Source: Oehlia diaphana | Lineage: Eukaryota; Glomeromycota; Glomeromycetes; Glomerales; Glomeraceae | Direction of reading: 5' to 3' | DNA length: 61,831 bases | Assembly: GCA_003833135.1 (NCBI GenBank) | Contig: QZLH01000247.1 | Span: forward strand, 18,922-80,752 | Shown here: one piece after another, positions 1 to 10,886 of the stretch | Layout of the letters: every line of letters begins with the position of its first letter | How positions within the stretch are numbered: position 1 is the stretch's first letter | Notes under the pieces: generated by a model | The model's database searches: none | Told to the model about the DNA's origin: nothing | Seen by the model: the letters and a program-made list of their open reading frames with translations, nothing else | Translations under genes and position numbers: made by a program

Positions 1-120
1 ATATAATTTATCTTTAATTAGTATAGTTTTTCTATAATTGATACAATATTCCCGTACGTTGTGTAAATCATTTCCACGTGCATTAATTATTTTATATTCA
101 AAAAAAAAAAAAAAAAAAAA

Positions 121-237
121 AATCCAATCTTTTTCTCGATCGCCTTACTTATAAAAGCACCTAGTTTTCTTTTTCTCCTTTTCTTTGTCTTTTTTTTTAA
201 AAAAAAAAAAAAAAAATTTTTCCATGTCACTATTAAA
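121..237 (+). promoter_or_regulatory. Promoter region of the 7-TM gene
   Basis: A CCAAT box lies at about 124 and a TATAAAAG box at 150-157. A pyrimidine-rich tract then runs almost to the ATG at 238. The TATA-to-ATG distance of about 80 bases fits a short fungal 5' leader. The transcription start is inferred, not seen. Confidence 0.5.
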
Positions 238-2545
238 ATGTATACTGGAAAATTTCACAGGTTTATAACAATATTACTACTATTAATTATATATAGTAGT
301 ACATATTGTACAGCAAAATTAATACTATTTAATGTAAATAGGGAAGAATTAGGATCGTTCGATACCGTAAATTTAAACTCTTCTAATTTTAATTCTTATT
401 CATTAAATGGAATATTAAAAATTGGTGAATTTTCGGAAGATCCAACAACATCGCCATGTACTTTAAACAAACCTCATACACGAGAAACTATTACAGTTTT
501 ATTGATAAGATTTGATGAAGCCATGACGAATCGTGGATGTTCTTCTTATTCTGACATAATTCAAAGGTAAGGAATTTTTTTTTTTTTCAAAATTCGATAT
601 TTAGATTAATTCTCTAGATCTTGTTTTGAAGTCAAATAAAAAATATATATGTTACAAACATAAATATATTTTTTAATTAAAAAAAAAAATTAAAGTCCTC
701 GAGATTCCTTGTGAAGTAGAGAAAAAGAGTGGACAAATAATAAACAAACAATAAACCACACATTTCCCGTTTTATGTTGGAAAAAAATAAACGAGTGTTC
801 GGGCTTATCTATAACTAGTAATATAATAGACGATCAAATAGTTTTTTTTTTTTTGTTTATAATTCAGGGGTTATTTTGGTTTTAAAGAAAAGTACCTAAT
901 TCGATCGATCATGTGAATCATCTGATCCTCACGTGATTTCTAATAAAAAATTTTTTCTTTTCTCCGATAGTAACGAATGGTTACAACATATTTATACGGT
1001 ACAAACAACATTTCCCGTTTCTGAAACTAAAAATGAAACTAGGAAAACTTTACTAAATTCACCACCGATAATAATATTTACATCAATGAATGAAGATCCT
1101 GGTATAAGAGAAAATTATGGGAATATTGATATATTATCAAAATCTGAATCAAGATTAGCTTTGATAAGAATATCAGATGCAATACAAATTTCGGATTTAG
1201 AACCACAAATTTCTTTTGTAAAATATATACCTGATTCAGGTCCTTGGATAAGATTATTTCAAAGTAAAGAATGGAAAATATGGTTAATTTTCTTTGAAAT
1301 GTTCTATTCATCAGTTGCAATCTTGGCTTTTTCATCATTTATATTTGCCATTAAGAATTACAAATATAATTATACAAATCCAAGATTATGGTTATTTATA
1401 GCAATTTTATTTTATACATTTAGTAAGTTTTATTCTATCATTTAGATATTAGATTTCAACAAATTTCGTGAAATTAATTTATTATTATTTATTATATTAA
1501 AATTTAGTTTACCTTGTTATGTTGGGATATGATCCGTGGCCGATACATTTGTCGGAGTTTTATTATGAGATTATCTTCATGGCGGGTTATTACATACTAT
1601 GTTTATGTTACGCAATATATTTATTTCCATGGTAAGTTTCCATAAATTACAAAAATTTTTATTTATTGATATATCATCGTTAATCGAACTTTTTTTTAAT
1701 AGGATAAAGGCAACAAGAAATTTAACAGAAGTAGTAAAATATAATATAACATTTGTTCATAAATTGAGTCGAATATTTAAAGGTGGAACAGTGTTAGCTA
1801 TATTAATAAAAACAGCATCTATTATATTTTATTTACTTCAATTTTCACCAAAGGAAATTAAAATTTCTATAATGATATTAAATGTGATATTTATCACATT
1901 GGAAATATTATTTTGTACGATCGTGATTACTACATTTGGAACTTTTGGTATTATAATTGTCTTTGCGAGAATTCATGAACAGAAAACAAGAAGAAGAAGT
2001 AGAGAACGTCGACCTGCTGGTTCAAGAAAATCTGTTCGTAAAGAAATTTTCCTCGTAAGTTAAATCCCGATTATTTATTATTATTTAAAAGAAAAAAATG
2101 TGTTAAAAAATTTTTATTTGTTTATTTTTTTTAGTCGGGAATATTAACAATATTAGTAATAATATCATTATTATTTTTAACATTTCAAAAAGTTTCAAGA
2201 TTATTTTTACCAATATCAATAAAATCATTTTGGATAATGAGAACAATGAATGATGTATCAAATATATTTAGTAGTTTAATATTAATAGCTGGATTATATT
2301 CAAATACGATTGGAAAATATTCTCACATGATTTATACTGGTAGTAGTGATGAAAATATTACTACTTCCACTGTTTCAGATAATTCTATAAACAATGTTAA
2401 CGCTATCATTAGTAATGATATAATTAATTATGATACAAATAATAATGATAATATTAATGTTATCACTACTACTGCTATAACATCTGGTCGAAATAAAAGA
2501 TCCACTATAGAGGTTTTATTTGGTAGGAATAGTTTGGGGTTGTAA
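238..2545 (+). CDS. Signal-peptide, seven-transmembrane membrane protein (five exons)
   Basis: Exons 238-566, 971-1422, 1508-1631, 1703-2054 and 2135-2545 have GT..AG borders and matching phases, giving 1668 nt or 555 residues. Residues 1-27 look like a signal peptide. A roughly 180-residue lumenal or extracellular part with several N-x-S/T sites follows. The rest carries about seven hydrophobic segments starting near residue 213 (WLIFFEMF...), then about 249, 281, 327, 355, 421 and 452. A basic loop (RRRSRERR) lies between the fifth and sixth segments and the tail is Asn/Thr-rich. A long N-terminal lumenal domain followed by seven TM helices resembles the PA/7-TM or GOST-like layout, but I see no diagnostic motif. 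Function is therefore unknown; sorting receptor or GPCR-like protein are guesses. It has no operon-like neighbour. Exon joins are by inspection. Confidence 0.75.
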
Positions 2546-5500
2546 ATAATTCAAAATTATTCTCTTTTTTTTTTTTCCTATATAATAATAATTTTAATAT
2601 TAGAATAATCATCACATTATCACATTATAACTTATTCCCTATTTTTTATAAATCATAATTATCATCCATATTTAATTAATTTGTAAATAGCAATATTGGG
2701 GTTTTTTCTTTCTTTTTTTTTTTGTAAATATATTTTTTTTCTTTTTTTATTGGGAAATATATTTTATTTCATATTTATTTCCGGGCAAAATAAATAAATT
2801 ATTCATTTAAAATGATTCCTTAAAGTCAATAATAAAAAAAAAAAAATTTCATTCTAAAACTAATTAAATGAATAAATTACCGTCATTATTATTATTCACT
2901 AATTCGATCTCCATTATTACCAGACAAATAAATTAGGAATCTAATACTATTCTTTATTTGAAGGTAAAGTCCGATATGCTTGTAATAATCAACAGCATAT
3001 ATTACATATATTACGAAATAGGAACAATTAATAATATTTCGGTTTCTTGAAGTATGTTTCCGACATATAAAATTTAGGAGATAAAGAGCATAAATTTTTT
3101 AAAAGATATCAAATATTATTTTGATTAGATCATTTGCTTATGTTAACATCTTACTTCATCTTGTGGTCAGTTATGTGCGATATCTCTTTACTTTTTCATA
3201 ATATTAATAATATAAATGGTTCTTTTATATTTTTCCATTTAAGACGTTTCAATAATCAAACAACTGTAACACCATAATTCCACTTGCATATATGAATATG
3301 TTACATTATACCCAATTATGTCATAACTCAAAAAAACAATTTACATTAATAGTTAGTTGCAGAAAATTCATCAAATCTAAAACGTAAATTTTAAATAATA
3401 CTTATTTTCTTACAAGAAATGGATAGATTTAATGTGACACAGCAAATTTTTAGTAATCAAATTATAAGAGCATTTATACGAGACCCAAAATTTTGATTTC
3501 ATATGATAAAAGATGTTATTGAATCATTATATTAATATTATCACGATCATTTAATCAAAAAAACTTATATATGAAAAATTTTCTTTTTGATATACTGTAT
3601 GTATGCTATGGTATCTATTTCGATAAATATACTATGACACTCAAATTCTTCATTTGATTCAAACTCATAAACTTGTATTTTTTCATAGTAATTATTATAT
3701 AGGTTCATTTAATGATATATTTTTTATATTAAAAATAATAAACAATAAAAAATTGATTGATGATTGATGCAAGTAAATTTACACGATCAAGGATCATTTA
3801 CATGATAGACATTATTAGTTAATTAATAATTATCATGGTGAATTCCGTATTCGAATCTCTTTGATTTTTTAATTAAATGCCCGGATAAACGTTATATTAA
3901 CACAATCTAGTAAATTTAAAGCATTTCTTTCTTAAAAAAAATTTTCTAAATTGAGAAATAAATAAACTGCATGTCATATTTGTCATATTTGTATAATTTA
4001 TTCGAACTCCGAAATTCAAGGGAGGTTCGTTGACAGATAAATAATCTATTCTTCCATGAACTGCCTTTTTAGTTAACGTGTGACATTTTTTACAATCTAA
4101 AATAAAAAGAAATGCTATAGAAAAATCTTAATTATGCAACATGCATGGTAAACTATATGGTAACCGCATGTTTGTTAAAAGTACAGTATTACGTGGTCAC
4201 TGCATATTTAGTGTGATGATGATAAAATTTTTAGAAATTTCTATAAAGTATAGTCAAAAAGAAAAATGTTTTAAAAATTCGTTAATATTTATTATAATCT
4301 ATTTTTAATTTTTTTTTATCTCGCTGTATTTTCTAAGATTCAAAAGCTAGAAAGTTCTATTTAAACTTATAGTATCGTGCAGTAGATCTATATTTATTAT
4401 AATCATATTACAATATTTATTTCAAAATTCTAGATCACAAACAAATATTTTCTGTTATAAATTTGGCATTATCATTAAAATTAATTAAATTGGGTAAATT
4501 GATTATCTTCTAAATTTATTAATCATAGTGTGCTTCCTTTTTAGTCCATATAATATTTTTTCAATTAAATAGTACGTTCGTTTTGATTATTTATCTACCC
4601 ATTTTCGTTTTATCCCGATAAAATTTCCATATAAGTGTAAATTGAATTTTCTGCCAATCACCTGGTTACATATTGTTGTACATATTTTGATTCCGTGGCC
4701 CGGGAAATAAAGAAAAATCCCGACTTCCGATTTTCAATATTTTTATACTAATCCATCTATGTATAATAAAACATTAGAAGAAGAAAATTTGCCATTATCT
4801 ATTTGATTTCAATACCTAAATAGTTCAGATAATATATATCTAATTATTTTATATGAATTTATAATATATGGTAAATCATCATGCTTTATAGACCATTTAA
4901 TGCTAACTCATATTTTTTACGGAAGTGAACTTATTTAAGATTGACTAAATTTTATTTAGTTATAATTATTACAATAAAAATGACAGTTAACTGAATATAA
5001 ATCAAAAATTTAAGCCTATTCCAGATTTAGTTTTTTTTTTATTTTTTTTCATATAAATTTTTTTATAGAAAATTATTATTTTTATAAATTATACTTTTTC
5101 CTTTTAGTTTTCTAATTTTAAATTTTTGATCCTGACGAAATTCCTGATCGAGAATGGAGATTCGGTAAAATAAAAAGAACCATTCTTCTATTCTAGTTTT
5201 TTGTTTACCATAATTAGATTAAAAGTTAAGTAGATGACTACGATTATACTTTATAACAGAAGTTATGGTATTGACCGTATTGTATATTTATTTTTAGAAT
5301 TATCAGATCAATCCTTGATGTATGAATTTAAAAAGGATAAAGTTTTGAAATGGCATTGATATGCAATTTAATCACGCGAAATAGTATTTGTTCTAATAAA
5401 AAATTACTTAAATTATTCACTTCATAAAAAAAGAATACATATTGTTAATAGAACAATAATTAATTAATTATACTTCAATATTTTTTTATTTTTATTTTTT

Positions 5501-6229
5501 TTTTTTTTGCCAAGCTTTCAGATTTTACTTCATGTGATGATATACAGGGAAACGCGAAAATTCAAGGCGGGTTGATCGTGGCTATCGTTATTAAGAATTT
5601 CGAAGCTATCCATCGAAAAATTAAAATTATAATGCGATCCTTACAAAAAAAAATACTTGATATTATATCATCAAAAAAAATATTGTTCCTTATCATTATG
5701 ATACGAATTAATATCATAAACCCTTTTTATTAATATTACTATTTCGAGAAATGTTTCCGTATTATATAATACCCGATATATTTTATACAGGTCTGGATCA
5801 TTTCGCCAACAATCAATTTACTAGCAATTCACCGAAAGGGTTATTATATTTTACCGACGATTGTTGTACCGATGATTCATTATTCCAGTGCAAAGCTATT
5901 TTTAAAGAAAATTTAAAATTTTTTTTTTTTTTTATCATAAACAAACATTGAATATTTTATTATATAATAAATAATACTTTTCTTGCTCATACAGCTAATG
6001 TATATAAATAATCATAGTAAACATTAAAGCTATGAACATTAATTTTATGTTTATTATGAATAGAAAGGAACAACTTCACTTCGCAAATAAGTTATCCATT
6101 TAGAAGAAAATGGGATGATGATTTTAACCAATAAGAAAGAGATTTGATAATTTCATACTATATACATCTTTCCTTATATGTATACATTATTTCGTAAAAA
6201 TATAATGGTGATTTTTTTTATTAAAAATT
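2546..6229. other. AT-rich intergenic region, no gene recognised
   Basis: Both strands show only short, low-complexity open frames. A 66-codon frame at 5751-5951 has no homology that I recognise and ends in a poly-Phe run from a T tract, so I do not call it. No RNA gene, terminal repeat or coherent exon series was seen. Confidence 0.6.
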
Positions 6230-6230
6230 A

Positions 6231-6295
6231 ATTGGCGGGAGATGACCGGTCGGTGAGAAGATCCTGTCGGTGAAATAATTGTCGGTGAGTTAAAC
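6231..6295 (+). repeat. Cluster of TCGGTGA motifs
   Basis: TCGGTGA occurs three times within about 45 bases, spaced roughly 18-20 apart. The same word, in both orientations, makes up the arms of the foldback at 9335-9845. This is probably a small remnant of the same repeat family. Confidence 0.4.
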
Positions 6296-7362
6296 TACTA
6301 ATTAACTAGTAAAATATTATTTTATTAAAGTATACAATTAATCTTGAATTACAGGGGTTATTTAGGTTTAAAAATTTGTCTAGAAAAAGAATACGCGTTC
6401 TAATATAAAAAAAAAAAATATTTTTTTTTTTTTTTTGAATTGTGTTAAGGAGATACTTTAATTGTTCTTATTTTTTAATTTATCCCTTTTTTATCAATTT
6501 TTTGTTTAACCTTAAAAAAACAAGAAGGGAAAAGTCAATCTTTATAGCTATTGTTAGTTTCGGAATATCTTTTTTTCTTGGCGTCAATTTTTAATTAAAA
6601 TGAACGATTCTTTTTTTATATTATAGTTATATAAATCTGATCAAAGTTTAAAGATGAAAAATTGGTCATAAGGAAGGAGGGAATTTCAAATTGAAGATGC
6701 TACAAGAACATCCTGTTTCGTTCGTTCACGAAAATTCAAATATGATTGATTATCGTCATATGATTTATATGACATATGATGTTCTTATGATGACACTACT
6801 CGGACCTAATATAACATAACCGGATTACGACCTGTAATTAACAAGATCATTTCCATATTTGGGTTCGTTAATGTTATGTCTTTTTTTTTAAAATGGGCGA
6901 TTATAATAAAATAAAAAATGTATGAAATGGAGACTTTTCTCCTTTAGGCGTTAAATATACTCCCGAACAATTAAGTTGTACAATAACGCCCGTCTACGCC
7001 AAGTTCGATAATCTTTCAAATATATTTTAAGAATGAAATTCCAATTTTATTCATTCAAAGAAATACAGTAAAATAAAGTTTTTAATTGAAACTTCCCCGT
7101 TATTGATTTTTTTGAAATTTCTTTTGAATTACGTACGTTATTGTGATATAGCACGAACTGTCGGTAAATCACGGAACAAAATTTCCTTTTAGTTTGCAAA
7201 TTGTTCCGTTAACATTGTGTGCATATCAAATATTGATAATATTTTCTCGGAAAATCTTTTCCAAATAATATTATTTAAAAATATATAAATTTAGCATAAA
7301 AAAAAAAAATTTTTTGATTGTTTTAATTAAACATAATAATAATAATAATAATAAATAAAAAA
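6296..7362. other. Intergenic, no gene recognised
   Basis: AT-rich sequence with homopolymer runs and an (ATA)n microsatellite at about 7333-7354, directly before the kinase-derived pseudogene. No supported gene. Confidence 0.5.
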
Positions 7363-7885
7363 ATGGAATCGACAAAAATACAAATACAATTACTTTCGAT
7401 CCAACTCCAAAATTAAAATCTAGTTCATTACAGGTTTTTTTTGTTTCTTTTTTATTAAGGATGATGAAAAATTGTTATTAATTGTGGAAGTAAATATAAC
7501 AAAAATATTATGAAAATTGTTTATCACAATACGTCATTAATGTTATGTACTGTATTTAGAAGTACAAGATTTTCAATTGTAAAGGGGGGGGGATGAAAAC
7601 TTTATACATTATACATTAGAAAATTGTTATTAAGTTTCAATTGGTTTAAAAACAAATATAGGTTCAGGTTCACACATATTACAAAATCGTACTTTTATAT
7701 TGAAAGACAAAATAAAAATTGAGTGGAATTATCCAATTTATAATTTTGTTCGGGTTGTTATCGTATTTCTTCCGGATGGATAGAAATCATTATATAAAAA
7801 AAAAACTATTCCAATTGCTTTATTTATCATGGTGAGACGCTACTAATTAATGCATATTTTTGTGGTAATTTGAAGCTTCGAATTG
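7363..7885 (+). pseudogene. Decayed 5' end of a zinc-ribbon kinase gene (copy 1)
   Basis: The sequence aligns by eye with the 5' part of the intact kinase at 10887. It has the same ATGGAA start at 7363 and the shared run CCAAAATTAAAATCTAG at about 7409. It also has the block encoding DDENCFNCGNK (here GATGATGAAAAATTG, about 7460), and the CSDCYHISSGWIESLY block near 7755-7800. Frameshifts, stops and a T-rich insertion at about 7432-7455 destroy the frame. Similarity stops at about 7885, inside the codons for SNCQKW, where a palindromic element begins. Only the N-terminal cysteine-rich part is represented; the kinase domain is absent. This is a genomic duplicate of the neighbouring kinase locus. 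Confidence 0.75.
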
Positions 7886-7889
7886 TCAA

Positions 7890-8165
7890 AAATGACGTTC
7901 AAATTGACCAAGTCATTTGGTCATTTTGAATGACCCTTGAATGACCCTTGTATGGCACTCATTTGAATATAATGCAGTATAATTTAGGCCAAACTTATGA
8001 TGCCAGCTAGAATTATCAAATTTATTATATCACGTGATATATTTACATCCATTGAAATTGTACATTATAATTTTTTTTTGGGCAGAATTATGAGACAAGA
8101 TGTAATTTTTAAACTACTATGGTCATTTGTTCAAAATGACCCAAATGTCACGTGACTGATACCAA
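7890..8165. mobile_element. MITE-like element with inverted CATTTGGTCATTTTGAA ends
   Basis: The left end (about 7905-7935, TCATTTGGTCATTTTGAATG) is the inverted counterpart of the right end (about 8120-8150, CAAAATGACCCAAATG). It interrupts the homology of kinase pseudogene copy 1. A partial second copy lies at 8700-8850. No coding capacity. The target-site duplication could not be identified. Confidence 0.5.
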
Positions 8166-8699
8166 GTCGCTGGAGTGTAGAGAAACAATTTGCAATTCTA
8201 ATCTTAGTTGTGAGTAGTGGAAATTATAAATTTATAATGATATAGATCTAATTTATTGATTTTATTATTGAAATACTATATATTCTACTATTGCTATTTT
8301 TTAGGAATTATTTAGTATGACATAATCATTTAGTAATTATCGCTTCCATCTTATACATTAATAATTAGGACCAACTTACAGATAATAAAAGTTGTTAACT
8401 CTTTTATTTTTATTTTTATATGATAATTTTATAGATTCATTTGTTTTTATAGACAATGATTGGGTATCTTTTATATTTATTAGTTATTTGTTTATATTTA
8501 AATAGGAAGTAATTATAAATTGCAAATTACAAATTTGTTTAAGATGTATTAATGCCACAAAACACGAAAGGTACATAAAAAAAAATATAAAAAAAAATCA
8601 GAATTATTACATTTTTAAAAAGTTGACAATGCCCGGTTCCTATAATCCTATTAGATTGAATACCCCGCCCCGGAGGCACTTTACTGTATGTATAAGGTG

Positions 8700-8850
8700 A
8701 TGTCAAATGATCAAGTCATTTGTCATTTAAATTTAATGCTGTTTTAATTCAACAAATTTTTGATACTAGCCAGAATTACAAATCTATAATAAATTTATGA
8801 CCACCTGCCATCACTGATATAACTTGGGTCAGAACTACAAATTTGGCCGA
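8700..8850. mobile_element. Partial copy of the 7890-8165 MITE
   Basis: It shares the left-end words (TCAAATGATCAAGTCATTTG), the AATGC(A/T)GT(A/T)T(T/A)AATT block and the GCCAG(C/A)(T/C)AGAATTA(T)CAAAT block, in the same order as the element at 7890. The inverted right end is not clear. Confidence 0.4.
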
Positions 8851-9238
8851 ATTAGAGTGGATTGCGATATACGGTATTTTATTATGGTAAACTTTTACTG
8901 GAATTAACTGAATAACAAGCCAATTTTGATATTTTTTTTTTTATTTAGACGAGTTTTTTTTTTTAATTGGATAACTTTTAAAAAAGTTGACTGATTTATT
9001 GTAGCCTTTACCCAATAAACTAATGTGTAGTTGTGTACTGAAAAAAAATTTTTATGTCTGATCAATTGATTAGTTTTAATTGACTAACATTTAGATCAAT
9101 CTTCGACCGATAAAAATTCTTGGCACCCAAAAATTGATATTGTACCAGATATATATAGTTTTCCGCAATTTATGGTTTAATCCTGTAGAATTTTTAGGTT
9201 TTTACAGAAAATATAAAATATTTAGTAGTGTTAAAGAT
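8851..9238. other. Non-coding, no feature recognised
   Basis: AT-rich filler between the partial MITE and the second kinase pseudogene. No gene-like signal was seen. Confidence 0.4.
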
Positions 9239-10655
9239 GAAAACTTTTTCAATGTTCTCTCAGGATGATGAAAATTGTTTTATTTGTGAATTGTCCATCG
9301 CAATATTTCACTTTACAAAATGTATTTAGATGCGTATTCACCCATTTTACCGACACCTGTTTCACCGACATAAGGCTCACTGACTTTACTTTACTGACTT
9401 GACATTTCACTGACATCACATTCTTCCGAAACCATTTCCATTTCAACGAATCTTTTTTCATTTTACTGACATAATTTATTTTTATTTTATAATTCATTCT
9501 TATATTTTGTATTTATCGTTTTCTAATCAAAAAAGAGTTTCACCGAATAAGTAATAATTATTTATCGCATGAAACAACTATTATAAAATTGGAAATTATT
9601 TATTGAATAAATTTTAATTTTATTATTCAATTTGAAAGTAAATAAGCTCTCAATTTTAATTGTTTTTTACTGTAAATTTAGAGAACGATTATCATGGTCG
9701 AATAATTTGAAATCAAGGCGCAGTAAGGAATGAGGCTCAGCTAGTATAAATTTTCGGTGAAATAGCAAGTCGATATGCCATTTCGGTGAAATGAAGTTAC
9801 AGTAAGTAAATTTTCATGTTGGTGAAATGGCCATCTGTAAGTCGTACCGTAATCTTTGTGGTAAGTGGTAACTTTAGCCTAATGTTTTCTTCGAATTGTC
9901 AAAGTGGTAACCAAATTGTTTTATAACTTTATATAGATATTGTTTGATGACAAATATCATCTTTGGATTTTAATGTAAGAAAATATACACTTCTTCCGAT
10001 ATTTTAATGTCATGATGACATGGATGAGTTTCTCCATTGCATACGTTTGCAATTGCAAGTTAAACACGTCGAAGTTTTACGCCCAGAAAATATTCAATGG
10101 ATTCACCATTATTTATGAAACGATCTGGTCACAGGACGAAGGTATATATAAATCACATTATTATAAATCTAGTATATGAGGTAATTACGATTAGTAATTA
10201 TCTGATATATATATATATATTTTAAATATGTTGCGAAATCACAATAAAGCCGTAGCCTGCTTGGCGACACGTTAAATTTTTAAAAAATATATAGATTGCG
10301 AAATGGGTTGGTTAATTATTAATATATATTTTTTTATTTCATTTATCAGAATGTATTTTTTAGCGATTTTGTGTTCTGCGGTTTTAAATAATAGTTAAAT
10401 CACATTACAGGCACAATAACAATGGAAACGTTATTATATATGTTATGGCGTTACAATGCGACCCTGCAACAAAAAAAAAGTATGGATAATATCAAAAGGG
10501 TAATTATATTTTTAATTTATTAGTAAACAAATAATTAGGTAGTAGTGGAAATATATAAAAGATAAGGCTGGATAATTAGTGATTTAGTATTAACACATCC
10601 AGCAAATATTCTTTTATTCAATAAAGAAATATGTGGAGCAATACCTTTTGATGTT
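9239..10655 (+). pseudogene. Decayed zinc-ribbon kinase gene (copy 2), intron still present
   Basis: Collinear blocks match the intact gene at 10887-13605. 9262-9335 matches the DDENCFNC...MYLD stretch. 9858-10045 matches CGNLN...CQKW to DEFLHD. 10100-10180 matches the G-loop region (ATTTATGAAACGATCTGGTC; here Lys of YKAIW is lost). 10395-10480 matches the start of kinase exon 2 including LCYGV, and 10570-10640 matches the activation segment (LFNKEIYG). Stops and frameshifts occur throughout. The first kinase intron is retained between about 10180 and 10395 and is enlarged from 66 to about 215 bases. The copy therefore arose by DNA duplication, not retroposition. An inverted-repeat element (9335-9845) replaces the region between the first two blocks. 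Confidence 0.75.
9335..9845. mobile_element. Foldback element built of TTTCACCGACAT / TTCGGTGAAATG repeats
   Basis: The left arm (about 9338-9480) is a run of degenerate units of the form TTTCACCGACAT (ATTTTACCGAC, GTTTCACCGAC, ATTTCACTGAC). The right arm (about 9755-9840) carries the opposite orientation (TTTTCGGTGAAAT, ATTTCGGTGAAATG, GTTGGTGAAATGG). The centre is AT-rich. It lies inside kinase pseudogene copy 2 with flanking gene sequence lost. No ORF. It could be a minisatellite-armed MITE. Confidence 0.5.
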
Positions 10656-10886
10656 TATTTAAAAAGATGAATAAAAAGCCCATTCATTGACATATTTAGT
10701 AATACTATAAAAAGCTATCTTGTACAAGTTGTCGATTTTCTTTACAGGAATTCTGGAAATCTTTTAAAGAAGACATTTAAAGAATTCTGCCAAGTAAATT
10801 GATTGGCTACCATGAAATTGAATAATATATAAATAAAACCTTTGGCATAAAAATTTCTAAATAGTAATTAGAACATAAAAAAAAAA
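10656..10886. other. Short spacer and promoter of the kinase gene
   Basis: Kinase homology of copy 2 ends near 10655. TATATAAATA at 10825-10834, about 53 bases before the ATG, is a plausible TATA box of the downstream kinase. Confidence 0.4.

Noticed and set aside
5751..5951. 66-codon open frame
   Set aside because: No recognisable protein, ends in a poly-Phe run from a T tract, no splice partners.
9249..9497. 82-codon minus frame
   Set aside because: Arises from the TTTCACCGACAT repeat read on the opposite strand (Val/Ser/Lys-rich), not a gene.
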